From Parafilimonas sp. (GTDB taxonomy: Bacteria > Bacteroidota > Bacteroidia > Chitinophagales > Chitinophagaceae): DNA of 64,000 nt. Location of the stretch: contig JAFMEZ010000005.1 in NCBI GenBank assembly GCA_017856455.1, positions 1 through 64,000 of the forward strand, written 5' to 3'. Shown piece after piece: positions 18,744 through 28,073 of the stretch. Positions within the stretch are counted from its first letter, which is position 1, and every line of letters begins with the position of its first letter. The notes beneath the pieces were generated by a model. That model worked only from the letters and a program-made list of their open reading frames with translations, searched no databases and had not been told where the DNA came from. Both the position numbers and the translations under genes were made by a program.

Positions 18744-19198
18744 GTTTAGAAGTTACCATCAATGAACACTTGAAAAAAGCAATGCTTGCAAAAGATGAGA
18801 AAGGGCTTCGCGCACTTCGTGCAATCAAGGCAGCCATTTTACTGGCAAAAACTGCAGAAGGTGCTGGAGATGCAATGTCGGCAGATGCTGAGATTAAATT
18901 GCTGCAGAAATTGGTGAAGCAAAGAAAAGATTCAATTGAAATTTTTGAGCAACAGAATCGTGCTGATTTGGCTGTAAAGGAAAAAGAAGAAGTAGAAGTG
19001 ATTGAACAATACCTGCCAAAACAGTTGAGTCATGATGAGATCAAACAAGCAATAACAGCAATCATCACACAAACAGGAGTAAGTAATATCAGTGGATTAG
19101 GACAAGTGATGGGTATTGCTTCAAAGCAGTTGGCTGGTAAGGCTGATGGCAAAACAATTTCAGCAATTGTAAAAGAACTCTTAACTGCAAACAGTTAA
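18740..19198 (+). CDS. GatB/YqeY domain-containing protein
   Basis: A 152-residue helical protein of the YqeY family: an N-terminal helix bundle, the VKQRKDSIEIFEQQNRADLA stretch and then the C-terminal YQEY tail domain (VEVIEQYLPKQLSHDEI), as in the GatB tail. It probably has a tRNA-amidotransferase-related or tRNA-binding role, but the function of stand-alone members is not settled. The last codons and the stop lie inside a heptad repeat (19181-19207), so the C-terminal residues L-T-A-N-S are repeat-encoded. Coupled to gldC. Confidence 0.88.
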   Translation: MSLEVTINEHLKKAMLAKDEKGLRALRAIKAAILLAKTAEGAGDAMSADAEIKLLQKLVKQRKDSIEIFEQQNRADLAVKEKEEVEVIEQYLPKQLSHDEIKQAITAIITQTGVSNISGLGQVMGIASKQLAGKADGKTISAIVKELLTANS

Positions 19199-19207
19199 CT
19201 GTCAACC
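19181..19207 (+). repeat. Heptad tandem repeat (TTAACTG type), copy 2
   Basis: Four 7-bp units (TTAACTG, CAAACAG, TTAACTG, TCAACC.) run over the end of yqeY and its TAA stop, up to eight bases before the cvpA ATG. The core CAGTTAACTG is palindromic. Related to copies at 10293, 46445 and 57843. Confidence 0.7.
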
Positions 19208-19214
19208 TATAATC

Positions 19215-19754
19215 ATGGTAATCGATATCATAACAGCTGTCATACTGGTTTTCGCAATCTACAAAGGTTGGACCAAAGGATTTACGATGGCTATTTTTAC
19301 AGTTGCTTCTTATTTTGTTGCAATATTATTGGCACTGCAGTTTTCTGGGATGGTTGCAGGTTACATCAAGACCTATGCTAAAACTGACAGCAAATGGTAT
19401 AGCTTTCTTTCATTTGTGTTGGTATTGGTGGCAGGAATAATTGCTGTTCGCATCATTGGAAAACTGATTGAAAAATCTGCTCAGGTCCTTTTATTGGGAT
19501 TTGTAAATAAACTCCTGGGCTTTTTCTTCTTCGCCTTTATTTATTTAATGGTATTTTCTGTTTTCTTAGTGTACGCTGAGAAATTTGAAATGATCGATCA
19601 ATATAATGTAGGTGATTCAAGAACATATTCCTACCAACTCAGGTTTGGAAAATGGTTGATTGAACAATTGAGTGAATGGCTTCCAGCCATTAAGAACCTT
19701 TTTAGTGATACAAAATCAGCTATCGAAGAACAGATTCAATCTAAATTCAAATAA
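19215..19754 (+). CDS. CvpA family membrane protein
   Basis: A 179-residue protein with four predicted membrane helices (about 5-20, 25-45, 62-85, 98-122) and the CvpA-type opening DIITAVILVFAIYKGWTKGF. CvpA is needed for colicin V production in E. coli; in other bacteria its role is unknown. It lies 16 bases after yqeY and 17 before the hydrolase, so it is probably in one transcript. Confidence 0.85.
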   Translation: MVIDIITAVILVFAIYKGWTKGFTMAIFTVASYFVAILLALQFSGMVAGYIKTYAKTDSKWYSFLSFVLVLVAGIIAVRIIGKLIEKSAQVLLLGFVNKLLGFFFFAFIYLMVFSVFLVYAEKFEMIDQYNVGDSRTYSYQLRFGKWLIEQLSEWLPAIKNLFSDTKSAIEEQIQSKFK

Positions 19755-19771
19755 TATCATATCTTTCGGCC

Positions 19772-20551
19772 ATGAGTTTCGCATACGAAGTAAAAATCGA
19801 TGGTAAGTTTAAGTTTTTGGAGGAAGGGCAGGGGGAACCTTTGCTTCTCTTACACGGACTTTTTGGTACCATGAGCAATTTCACTGGTATTATTGATCAT
19901 TTCAGGCATACCCACAAAGTGATTGTTCCATTGCTTCCATTGTTTGAATTGGATTTGCTGCACACGACAGTTGGCGGACTTGAAAAATATTTGTCAAAGT
20001 TCATTGACCAAAGAGGGTATAACGGAATTCATTTGTTGGGTAATTCTCTTGGCGGACATGTTGCGTTGGTACATATACTTAAATCACCCGGAAAAATCAA
20101 GTCGCTTATTCTTACCGGTAGTTCAGGACTCTTTGAAAATGGAATGGGAGAAACCTACCCAAAGAGAGGAGATTATGAGTACATCAAAAAGAAAACAGAG
20201 ATAACTTTTTACGATCCTAATGTGGCAACAAAAGAGTTGGTTGATGAGGTATACCAGATCGTAAATGAGCGCATGAAAACACTTAAAGTGATCTCACTCG
20301 CTAGAAGTGCGATCAAACATAATATGCAAAATGAACTGGTCCATATCAATACGCCAACTTTATTGATTTGGGGCAACAATGATATCATTACACCACCATT
20401 TGTTGGAAGAGAGTTCAACAAATTGATCAAAAACAGTGAATTGCATTTCATTGATCATTGTGGACACGCACCGATGATGGAAGTGCCTCAAGAGTTCAAC
20501 AAAATTCTTTCAGAATTTTTACAAAAATTAAATAGTACTGCAGCAAATTAG
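19772..20551 (+). CDS. Alpha/beta-fold hydrolase
   Basis: A 259-residue hydrolase. The oxyanion HGLFGTMSN segment lies near residues 28-36; the nucleophile elbow is GNSLGGH (Ser near 93); the acid lies in LLIWGNNDIITPP; and the catalytic His is in DHCGHAPMMEVP (about 232-243). No signal peptide. The substrate cannot be told. A TATCTTTC box ends four bases before the ATG, one base off the -7 consensus. Confidence 0.85.
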   Translation: MSFAYEVKIDGKFKFLEEGQGEPLLLLHGLFGTMSNFTGIIDHFRHTHKVIVPLLPLFELDLLHTTVGGLEKYLSKFIDQRGYNGIHLLGNSLGGHVALVHILKSPGKIKSLILTGSSGLFENGMGETYPKRGDYEYIKKKTEITFYDPNVATKELVDEVYQIVNERMKTLKVISLARSAIKHNMQNELVHINTPTLLIWGNNDIITPPFVGREFNKLIKNSELHFIDHCGHAPMMEVPQEFNKILSEFLQKLNSTAAN

Positions 20552-20579
20552 GTGTAATATTGGTCTATCAAACAGAGAT

Positions 20580-21242
20580 ATGACATTCTGTAGTCAACTG
20601 CTAGATAACTCTTTTCAAACATTTGATCTTCATGATACCGTTTCCCATGCTTTGGAAGTCATGGACATGCATCACATTGAATACACGGTTGTTTTGGATG
20701 GATTGAATTATTTGGGGGTATTGGATATTGTAGATCTTGAAGAAGCTGATCCCTCCGCAGAACTTATTGCTTTAGACCAGTTTTTCATCAAGGCCCATGT
20801 AAAGTCTAATGATTTTTTTCTTCAGGCACTTAAAATAAAATCGAAGTATAACATTGATGTCATTCCCGTTTTAAATGAAAAAAATGAATGGGAAGGTGTC
20901 ATCAAAGCTGATACTCTTTTGGAACAAACTTCTTTGTTGCTAGGCGCTTCAACAACTGGTGCGTTTATAGTATTGGAAATTCCAAGGATTGATTATTCTC
21001 CAGGACAAATCAATCGTTTGGTCGAATCCAACGATTGCATGATCATGCAAATGAATACCATTGCAGATCAGTTGAACGGCATGTTACAGGTAGTGATCAG
21101 GGTCAATAAAGAAGAGGTTTCTGATCTCATTGCAACTTTTCAGCGACATGAGTATAACGTGTTGTATTATTATGGTGAAGAAACTTTTGACAATACTTTA
21201 CAGAACAATCTTGATCATTTGTTGAACTACCTCAACATCTGA
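20580..21242 (+). CDS. CBS-pair protein with C-terminal ACT-like domain
   Basis: A 220-residue soluble protein. Two CBS motifs cover about residues 1-130 (VSHALEVMDMHHIEYTVVLD and IDVIPVLNEKNEWEGVIK). The remaining 80 residues (FIVLEIPRIDYSPGQINRLVE onward) resemble an ACT-type ligand-binding domain, as in AcuB-like proteins. It probably senses adenine nucleotides or an amino acid, but the target is unknown. It leads the envelope-biogenesis run 20580-30019. Confidence 0.75.
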   Translation: MTFCSQLLDNSFQTFDLHDTVSHALEVMDMHHIEYTVVLDGLNYLGVLDIVDLEEADPSAELIALDQFFIKAHVKSNDFFLQALKIKSKYNIDVIPVLNEKNEWEGVIKADTLLEQTSLLLGASTTGAFIVLEIPRIDYSPGQINRLVESNDCMIMQMNTIADQLNGMLQVVIRVNKEEVSDLIATFQRHEYNVLYYYGEETFDNTLQNNLDHLLNYLNI

Positions 21243-21283
21243 TTTTTATCCATCCACTCATCGGTTTTAGCTATCTTACATGC

Positions 21284-22711
21284 ATGAAAGAAATGAAAAT
21301 TTCTTTATTGGTTTTATTGGCGTTTGTCCTACCTCACCTGGTAGTTGCCCAGGAAGAGGAAGATGTTTTTCAGCATTCTCCAATTTTGAACGAAGCCCGT
21401 GTTACCATACGTAATGTTATTGTTCATGGGAACAAGATTACGAAGCGATACATGGTCGCAAGAGAGATTGTATTAAAATCAAACCAAACATATACTGTTG
21501 GCGAAGTGTTGGAAGGGCTGGAAAAGAGCAGACAAAATCTCATGAACACTTCGCTATTTGTTTCTGCCAAAACCTATTTTACCAATTGGCAAAATGATTC
21601 AATGGATGTTCACGCAGAAATTGATGAGCGTTGGTATTATTTTCCTGTTCCATATTTCAAACCAATGGACAGAAATTTTCAAGTCTGGGCAAGAGACTAT
21701 GGTCTGAGTTTGAAGCGTGTTAATGTTGGTATCAAATTCATGGGTGAAAATACCACTGGCCGAAACGATAAATTGAATATTTGGTTGATGGATGGTTTCT
21801 CTAGAAGAATCGCTTTGAAATATTATAATCCATTTTCAGATCCCAAACTTCGTATAGGATGGGCAATTGATGTAAATCAAACATGGAACAAAGAAATCTT
21901 TTACAAGAGTTCCAACAACAAACAACTTTTTTACAGAGACCCCAATCAGTTCCTGCGCAGAGATTTTTATTTGGGAACAACATTCTCTTATCGAAAAGGT
22001 TCTATCAATCGACATTATCTGCGAACAGGATGGCGTACTTCATCCATTGCTGATACAGTACTTATCATGAATAAGAATTATTTGGGTGATGGATTGAAAT
22101 CAGTTGCTTATCCAGAGATTCAATATACATTCCAACACTTGAAGATTAATTATTTTCCTTATCCAACAAAAGGATCACTTTTTATTGCAGATCTTTTAAA
22201 AAGAGGTGTGAATGAAAAAATGAATCTCACTCAGTTTACATTTCGATATGGAAAATTCCATGAATTCAAAAAGAAAAATTATTTCTCCATCATTGCAGAT
22301 GCATATTTGAAAGCTCCCTTCAACCAGCCTTATATCAATAAATATTTACTTGGATATGGTGATCAATATCTCAGAGGATTGGAAAGATATGTTGTTGATG
22401 GAGTAGCCGGTGGTATGGTCAAGGGAACATTAGGCAGGGAAATATATAGTGTAAAACTAAACTCTGGATTCAATTCCAAAACATACAGAACAATTCCATT
22501 TAAGTTTTATGCCAAAGTGCACGGGGATATTGGATATATCTATAACAATACCAACGTTGTTGAAAACAGTCTCAATAATAAGTTGTTGTATTCATTTGGA
22601 GCAGGATTGGATATTGTCAGTATTTACGATTTTGTTTTGCGCATTGAATTGACATACAATCAATTCAATAAAATGGGTGTGTATTTTCATAATTATGAAT
22701 CGAGGTACTGA
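21284..22711 (+). CDS. BamA/TamA-like outer-membrane protein with a single POTRA domain
   Basis: A 475-residue exported protein (signal peptide to about residue 22, VVAQ-E). Residues about 40-115 form one POTRA-type domain (TIRNVIVHGNKITKRYM and TYTVGEVLEGLEKSRQNLMNT), followed by a beta-rich barrel region with a LLGYGDQYLRG segment, similar to the Omp85 'RGY' region, near residue 358. The last strand ends VYFHNYESRY. The role is unknown; membership of the Omp85 superfamily is inferred. The ATG at 21284 follows a TATCTTAC box by four bases. It sits upstream of nadK and bamA. Confidence 0.75.
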   Translation: MKEMKISLLVLLAFVLPHLVVAQEEEDVFQHSPILNEARVTIRNVIVHGNKITKRYMVAREIVLKSNQTYTVGEVLEGLEKSRQNLMNTSLFVSAKTYFTNWQNDSMDVHAEIDERWYYFPVPYFKPMDRNFQVWARDYGLSLKRVNVGIKFMGENTTGRNDKLNIWLMDGFSRRIALKYYNPFSDPKLRIGWAIDVNQTWNKEIFYKSSNNKQLFYRDPNQFLRRDFYLGTTFSYRKGSINRHYLRTGWRTSSIADTVLIMNKNYLGDGLKSVAYPEIQYTFQHLKINYFPYPTKGSLFIADLLKRGVNEKMNLTQFTFRYGKFHEFKKKNYFSIIADAYLKAPFNQPYINKYLLGYGDQYLRGLERYVVDGVAGGMVKGTLGREIYSVKLNSGFNSKTYRTIPFKFYAKVHGDIGYIYNNTNVVENSLNNKLLYSFGAGLDIVSIYDFVLRIELTYNQFNKMGVYFHNYESRY

Positions 22712-22743
22712 TAACAAAACATACAATCTTCACCCATCATTCC

Positions 22744-22751
22744 TATCTTCG
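22744..22751 (+). promoter_or_regulatory. -7-like element immediately before nadK
   Basis: TATCTTCG (one mismatch to TAnnTTTG) ends exactly four bases before the nadK ATG. No -33 TTG is seen at the usual distance. Confidence 0.35.
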
Positions 22752-22755
22752 ACCA

Positions 22756-23619
22756 ATGAAAGTAGCCATCTACAGCAGAGAAGGTTCAGCCTTGGTTCCT
22801 CAGGATCTTCAGCAATTGTGTGATGCATTATCTGAAGCCGGAATAGAAGCAATTGTTTATTACCAGCTTCCACTTGATAATTTTAAATCCCATAAAACTT
22901 TCAGTGATGAAAGTGAATTGGACCAATCCTTTGATGCAGTGATTTCTTTGGGAGGAGATGGCACACTATTAGATACTGTCTGTTTGGTACGCGACAAGCA
23001 AATACCAGTTTTAGGAATCAACTATGGCAGATTGGGTTTTTTGGCTAGTTTGAGAAAAGAAGATTTACAAGAAGCAGTTGATGCATTGAAAAACAATACT
23101 TATGTATTGGATAAGCGAAGTCTTGTTCATCTTGATGCGAGTGTTCCACTATTTGGTAGAGACCCGTTTGCATTGAATGAGTTTACCATACATAAGCGAG
23201 AGTTCTCTCCCATGATTAAAATTCACACTTATCTAAATGGAGAATTCTTAAATACATTTTGGTCTGATGGTTTGATTGTATCCACACCAACCGGTTCAAC
23301 TGGATATTCTCTAAGCTGTAATGGTCCGGTTGTTTTCCCCGAAAGCAACAGCTTTGTATTAACTCCAATCGCTCCTCATAACCTGAATATTCGCCCAATT
23401 GTAATTCCCAATCATCATGTTTTGTCATTTCAGGTTGAAGGAAGAACACAAGACTTTATCTGTATGCTGGATGCAAGAAAGGAGATCGTAGATAAGTCGG
23501 TACAACTTTCTATCAAAAAAGAAGATTTTACATTCAATCTTATCCGATTGAATGAGAATATTTTCTTGAAAACCTTAAGAGAGAAGTTGACTTGGGGATT
23601 TGATACCAGGAACAGATAA
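22756..23619 (+). CDS. nadK: NAD kinase
   Basis: Makes NADP from NAD with ATP. The 287 residues contain the GGDGTLLDT motif (about 72-80), the NE/D motif in FALNEFTIHKRE and the glycine-rich STPTGSTGYSLS segment, all diagnostic of the family. Length is normal. It stands between the BamA-like gene and the DUF6089 gene, an arrangement I associate with Bacteroidota genomes. Confidence 0.95.
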   Translation: MKVAIYSREGSALVPQDLQQLCDALSEAGIEAIVYYQLPLDNFKSHKTFSDESELDQSFDAVISLGGDGTLLDTVCLVRDKQIPVLGINYGRLGFLASLRKEDLQEAVDALKNNTYVLDKRSLVHLDASVPLFGRDPFALNEFTIHKREFSPMIKIHTYLNGEFLNTFWSDGLIVSTPTGSTGYSLSCNGPVVFPESNSFVLTPIAPHNLNIRPIVIPNHHVLSFQVEGRTQDFICMLDARKEIVDKSVQLSIKKEDFTFNLIRLNENIFLKTLREKLTWGFDTRNR

Positions 23620-23686
23620 GATTTTACAACTATTTTAACCCTATTGTGTAAGTTGCTCCCATCCAACTTCTTACATTTATGTTGAC

Positions 23687-24511
23687 ATGTATAAATCCAT
23701 TCTCCAATTACTAGCTTTTTGCTTTTTAACCGTTCAGTCGATCGCTCAACCACAAGCCATTGTTCAAGAGGGAGAAGTTGGTGTCGCAATTGGATCTGCA
23801 CATTATTTTGGAGATTTAAACAATAATGTTGGATTAAGGAATCCTCAATTGACTTATGGCGTATTTGCAAAAAAGCAATTTGGTCCTTATGTTGCCTTGA
23901 GGGTTGCTGGTCACTATGCGAAATTGGGGTATGCAGATAGTATGGTCAATGAAACCAAATTTCCTTTTCAAAAAATCCGAAATCTTGATTTCCAGAATAA
24001 AATTTGGGAGGTATCTGTACAAGGGGATTTTAATTTTTTCAAATTTATTCCTGGAGATCCAGAGCATCGTTTTACACCTTATGTGACGCTAGGTGCGGGA
24101 ATCATCAAGCACAATCCATATACGTATTTCGAAGGGGTAAAATACAAACTGAGGCCATTGGGAACAGAGGGACAAGGAGCTGAAAATTCATTTTACAGTG
24201 ATCAAGCTTACTGTTTTCCATTTGGAATGGGAATTAAATACAACCTTATAAATAATTTAAATCTAGGTTTTGAGGTTGTATATCGATATACCAATACAGA
24301 CTATCTGGATGATATTAGTACTGTTTATCAGCCGACATATATCAATGCAAACGGACTTGAAATCGCAAAAAAATTGCAGGATAGATCCGTTGGCCAAATC
24401 AAAATTGATGGTGACCAACGTGGTTTCAGTCAACAGAAAGATCAATACATTCTGGCACAGCTTACACTCAGTTTTTCATTCTCCTCGTACAAGTGTGCTG
24501 ATCCTCGTTAG
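23687..24511 (+). CDS. DUF6089-like outer-membrane beta-barrel protein
   Basis: A 274-residue exported protein with a signal peptide (about 1-20, SIAQ-P). The mature part starts with the GEVGVAIGSAHYFGDLN segment, then alternates strands as in small outer-membrane barrels and ends TLSFSFSSYKCADPR. Position between nadK and uppS is what I expect for the DUF6089 family in Bacteroidota. Function unknown. Confidence 0.75.
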   Translation: MYKSILQLLAFCFLTVQSIAQPQAIVQEGEVGVAIGSAHYFGDLNNNVGLRNPQLTYGVFAKKQFGPYVALRVAGHYAKLGYADSMVNETKFPFQKIRNLDFQNKIWEVSVQGDFNFFKFIPGDPEHRFTPYVTLGAGIIKHNPYTYFEGVKYKLRPLGTEGQGAENSFYSDQAYCFPFGMGIKYNLINNLNLGFEVVYRYTNTDYLDDISTVYQPTYINANGLEIAKKLQDRSVGQIKIDGDQRGFSQQKDQYILAQLTLSFSFSSYKCADPR

Positions 24512-24527
24512 ATCCCTTCAAATACAT

Positions 24528-24535
24528 TAACTTTG
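24528..24535 (+). promoter_or_regulatory. -7 element immediately before uppS
   Basis: TAACTTTG, a full match to TAnnTTTG, ending exactly four bases before the uppS ATG. It may give a leaderless mRNA for the uppS-bamA-ompH run. No -33 TTG is apparent. Confidence 0.45.
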
Positions 24536-24539
24536 CAGA

Positions 24540-25298
24540 ATGTCTTTAAAGCAAAATATTGATCTGGAGCGTGTTCCCCAGCATATTGCCATCATCATGG
24601 ATGGGAATGGCCGTTGGGCACAGGAGCAAGGACAGGATCGACTTTTTGGTCATTTTAGGGGCGTAGAAAGTGTCAGAGAAATTGTTGAGGGATGTGCAGA
24701 AATAGGCGTTAAATACCTTACCCTTTATGCTTTCTCAACTGAGAATTGGGATAGGCCTACCAAAGAGGTAACAGGACTCATGGAACTTTTGGTTGAAACA
24801 CTTCGTAAAGAAGTGCCAGTACTCAACAAGAATAACATCAAAATGCATGCCATTGGAGCCTTATCAATGTTGCCCCCCAATGCCCGTTTGGCACTGAGTG
24901 AAGCTCTTGAAATGACTTCAACCAATACTGGGCTTAATTTGGTCATGGCATTGAGTTATAGCTCAAGATGGGAGCTGGTAAATGCCGTAAAGCAAATCGC
25001 TTTGGATGTGAAGGAAAATGTATTGGATCCAGAATCAATTACGCAAGATACCCTTCAGCAATACCTTACCACCAGTGCATTTCCCGACCCTGAACTCATG
25101 ATTCGCACCAGTGGTGAATACCGCATTAGTAATTTTCTGCTGTATCAATTGGCCTATGCCGAGTTGTACTTCACAGAAACCAGGTGGCCCGACTTCAGAA
25201 AGGAGAATCTGTATGAAGCCATATTGGATTATCAGAAAAGAGAAAGAAGGTTTGGAAAGACCAGCGGTCAAATACAGACCCCTTTAACAAAGATTTAG
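24540..25298 (+). CDS. uppS: Isoprenyl transferase (undecaprenyl diphosphate synthase type)
   Basis: A cis-prenyltransferase that elongates farnesyl diphosphate with isopentenyl diphosphate to the lipid carrier for cell-wall synthesis. The 252 residues include the HIAIIMDGNGRWA motif with the catalytic Asp (near 21), the LTLYAFSTENW segment, and the RTSGEYRISNFLLYQ..YAELYF C-terminal motif. Length is normal. It lies directly upstream of bamA, as in many Bacteroidota. Confidence 0.95.
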   Translation: MSLKQNIDLERVPQHIAIIMDGNGRWAQEQGQDRLFGHFRGVESVREIVEGCAEIGVKYLTLYAFSTENWDRPTKEVTGLMELLVETLRKEVPVLNKNNIKMHAIGALSMLPPNARLALSEALEMTSTNTGLNLVMALSYSSRWELVNAVKQIALDVKENVLDPESITQDTLQQYLTTSAFPDPELMIRTSGEYRISNFLLYQLAYAELYFTETRWPDFRKENLYEAILDYQKRERRFGKTSGQIQTPLTKI

Positions 25299-25329
25299 AC
25301 AAAAACCCGTTATTTTGCCGTCCCAAACC

Positions 25330-28056
25330 ATGTTATTGAAGATTAGGAATTGTATGCTGTTCATATTAATGGGTTTACTCATGTTTTCGAACAGCGTATC
25401 AGCACAAACAGACACATTACCAGCGCCTTCAGTGGATCCAGCATTGCTATCGATTTACAATGCAAAGTATCCTAAGAAATATATCATAGCTGACATTGCC
25501 GTGAAAGGTAATAAGGCCTTTGATCCTGCAATTGTTATATCCGTATCCGGACTTGCAGTAGGTGATGAGGTAACATTACCTGGGGGCGACAATTTTGCAA
25601 AAGCGATCAATAAACTTTGGTCGCAAAACATGTTCACCAATATCAATATCTGGATCACTAAGCTTGAAGAGAATAATATTTGGATTGAGATCGATGCTGT
25701 TGAACGTCCAATGCTTTCCGATTTCAAATTCAAAGGCATCCGAAAAACAGAATCCGATGAATTAAAAGATAAAGTGGGTTTGGTAAAAAGCCGTGTTGTC
25801 ACAGACAACATGAAACTATCTGCAAAGGAAAATATCATCAAGTATTATACTGAGAAAGGTTTTAGAGGTGCAGCAGTTGAAATCGAAGAAAAACCCGATA
25901 CTTACAGTCCTGACAAAGTTGTCTTAACATTTAACATTGTAAAGGGTATAAAAGTGCGCATCTCAGAAGTTTTCTTCTTTGGTAATCAGGCTGCTGCAAT
26001 TCCCGCTTTGAAGCGAAAGCTAAAAGGCACAAAGGAAATGACACGCATCACTCTTTATTCAGATAGTGCAATGAGTCCATACGGACCCATTAAATCATAT
26101 ACTGCAAAGGAGTTTATCAAAAATTGGGGCTTCTTAAAGCCATCTCTAATCAGAGATTTTATTGATCCATGGTTTAGATTCAAGTTGTTTGCTTCAGCAA
26201 AGTTTGATGAGAAAAAATACTTAGAAGACAAAGAGAAAGTTCTTCAATATTATAATTCATTGGGATACCGTGATGCAGTGATTGCAAGCGATACCCAATA
26301 CTATGATAAAAAAGGTAAGCTCAATATTTCCATGAAACTTGACGAAGGCAACAAGTATTATTTTGGAAAGATGACATGGAAGGGAAATACCAAATACCCA
26401 GATAGTGTTTTAAACATGGTGTTGGGAATAAAGAAGGGCGAGACGTATAATCTTGATATCCTCAACAAGAAACTGGGAAAGCAATTATCCCCTGAAGGAG
26501 GTGATGTAAGCTCTCTTTATATGGATGATGGTTATTTGTTTTTCAGTGTCAATCCGGTTGAGACTTCTGTATACAATGATACCATCGATCATGAACTGAG
26601 GATTACAGAAGGTCCACAGGCATCTATCAAAAACGTAAATATTTCAGGAAACGATAAGACGAAAGAACACGTTATTCGTCGTGAACTCCGAACAGTACCT
26701 GGTGAAAAATTCAGCCGTTCAGATTTGATAAGATCTCAGCGTGAAATCATCAACCTTGGTTATTTTAACCAGGAGAAGTTGGGAATGCAGCCAGTTCCTA
26801 ATCAGGAAGATGGTACTGTAGATATCAATTATACGGTTGAAGAAAAATCTTCAGATCAATTAGAGCTCAGTGCAGGTTGGGGTGGTAATATTGGTTTGAC
26901 GGGTACATTAGGGGTTACATTTAATAATTTCTCGATTAAAAATATTTGGAAGAAAACTGCTTGGGATCCATTGCCAACAGGAGATGGGCAAAAATTGAGT
27001 ATCCGTTATCAATCCAACGGTCGATATTTCAGATCAGTGAATTTTTCATTTACTGAACCATGGTTTGGCGGGAAAAAAAGAAATTCATTCACCTTCAATG
27101 TATTCAACACGAAATTTACCAATGCATACAATCCTTATACAGGAAGATATGATAGAAATTTTGTTGACTCTTCATTCCTGAGTACTGCAGGTGCTACCAT
27201 TGCATTTGGTAAGCAATTAAAGTGGCCGGATGACTTTTTCTCATTGGTTACTTCACTGAACTACATTCAGTACAAGGCAAAGAACTATGCGATATTCCCC
27301 TCATTCTCAACTGGGGTATCCAATAACTTCAACTTGAAATTTGCATTGCAACGTACTTCAATTGATCAGCCTATATTTCCAAGAAGTGGTTCCAACTTTC
27401 TGGCAAGTGCTGCATTTACACCACCATGGTCTTACATCACTGGTGTAAATCAAAAAGATATTTTCAAATTGGTTGAATACCACAAATGGAGACTTAATGC
27501 AGAGTGGTTTGTTCCCATTGGCAAACCTGCAGGTGAAGATAAAAGTCGTCAGTTTGTATTGCGCATGGCTGCTAAATATGGATTTATTGGTCGATATAAT
27601 AAGAATGTTCCTATTTCGCCATTCGAAAGATTCCAAGTGGGTGACGCAGGTATCACCAACAATTTCGGTGTTTTGGGATATGACTTGGTTGCTCACAGAG
27701 GTTATCCTGTTTATGATAATTCAGATCCTACTGTTAATCCTGATAAGACAACCGCAAGCAGGTTCTTTACAATATTTAACAAGTACTCTTTGGAAATGCG
27801 TTATCCATTTGTAACCAATCCCAGCAGTACAATATACGGACTCACATTCTATGAAGCAGCCAATGGATGGTTCAGTTTCAAAGAATGGAATCCATTCAGA
27901 TTGAGAAGATCAGTAGGTGTTGGCGTGAGATTCTTCCTTCCAATGTTTGGTTTGTTAGGATTTGATTATGGTATTGGATTAGATCGATTGACACCTAATG
28001 GTAGAATGAGAGATGCCAGTAGATTTACATTCATGTTAGGTTTCGAGCCAGAATAA
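25330..28056 (+). CDS. bamA: Outer-membrane protein assembly factor BamA
   Basis: Omp85-family barrel that inserts outer-membrane proteins. From ATG 25330 the protein has 908 residues: signal peptide (cleavage near VSAQ-T), a series of POTRA domains (about 40-485; the last includes FSRSDLIRSQREIINLGYF) and a C-terminal 16-strand-type barrel (about 500-908) ending in FTFMLGFEPE. ATG 25330 (MLLKIRN) is preferred over the upstream TTG at 25315. It lies between uppS and two ompH-like chaperones, the usual partners. Confidence 0.94.
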   Translation: MLLKIRNCMLFILMGLLMFSNSVSAQTDTLPAPSVDPALLSIYNAKYPKKYIIADIAVKGNKAFDPAIVISVSGLAVGDEVTLPGGDNFAKAINKLWSQNMFTNINIWITKLEENNIWIEIDAVERPMLSDFKFKGIRKTESDELKDKVGLVKSRVVTDNMKLSAKENIIKYYTEKGFRGAAVEIEEKPDTYSPDKVVLTFNIVKGIKVRISEVFFFGNQAAAIPALKRKLKGTKEMTRITLYSDSAMSPYGPIKSYTAKEFIKNWGFLKPSLIRDFIDPWFRFKLFASAKFDEKKYLEDKEKVLQYYNSLGYRDAVIASDTQYYDKKGKLNISMKLDEGNKYYFGKMTWKGNTKYPDSVLNMVLGIKKGETYNLDILNKKLGKQLSPEGGDVSSLYMDDGYLFFSVNPVETSVYNDTIDHELRITEGPQASIKNVNISGNDKTKEHVIRRELRTVPGEKFSRSDLIRSQREIINLGYFNQEKLGMQPVPNQEDGTVDINYTVEEKSSDQLELSAGWGGNIGLTGTLGVTFNNFSIKNIWKKTAWDPLPTGDGQKLSIRYQSNGRYFRSVNFSFTEPWFGGKKRNSFTFNVFNTKFTNAYNPYTGRYDRNFVDSSFLSTAGATIAFGKQLKWPDDFFSLVTSLNYIQYKAKNYAIFPSFSTGVSNNFNLKFALQRTSIDQPIFPRSGSNFLASAAFTPPWSYITGVNQKDIFKLVEYHKWRLNAEWFVPIGKPAGEDKSRQFVLRMAAKYGFIGRYNKNVPISPFERFQVGDAGITNNFGVLGYDLVAHRGYPVYDNSDPTVNPDKTTASRFFTIFNKYSLEMRYPFVTNPSSTIYGLTFYEAANGWFSFKEWNPFRLRRSVGVGVRFFLPMFGLLGFDYGIGLDRLTPNGRMRDASRFTFMLGFEPE

Positions 28057-28073
28057 ATTTAAAACGATACTTC

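Noticed and set aside
23430-23870. 146-codon minus-strand frame across the nadK 3' end
   Set aside because: It overlaps nadK and the DUF6089 gene, both with clear family motifs, and its peptide shows no recognisable domain.
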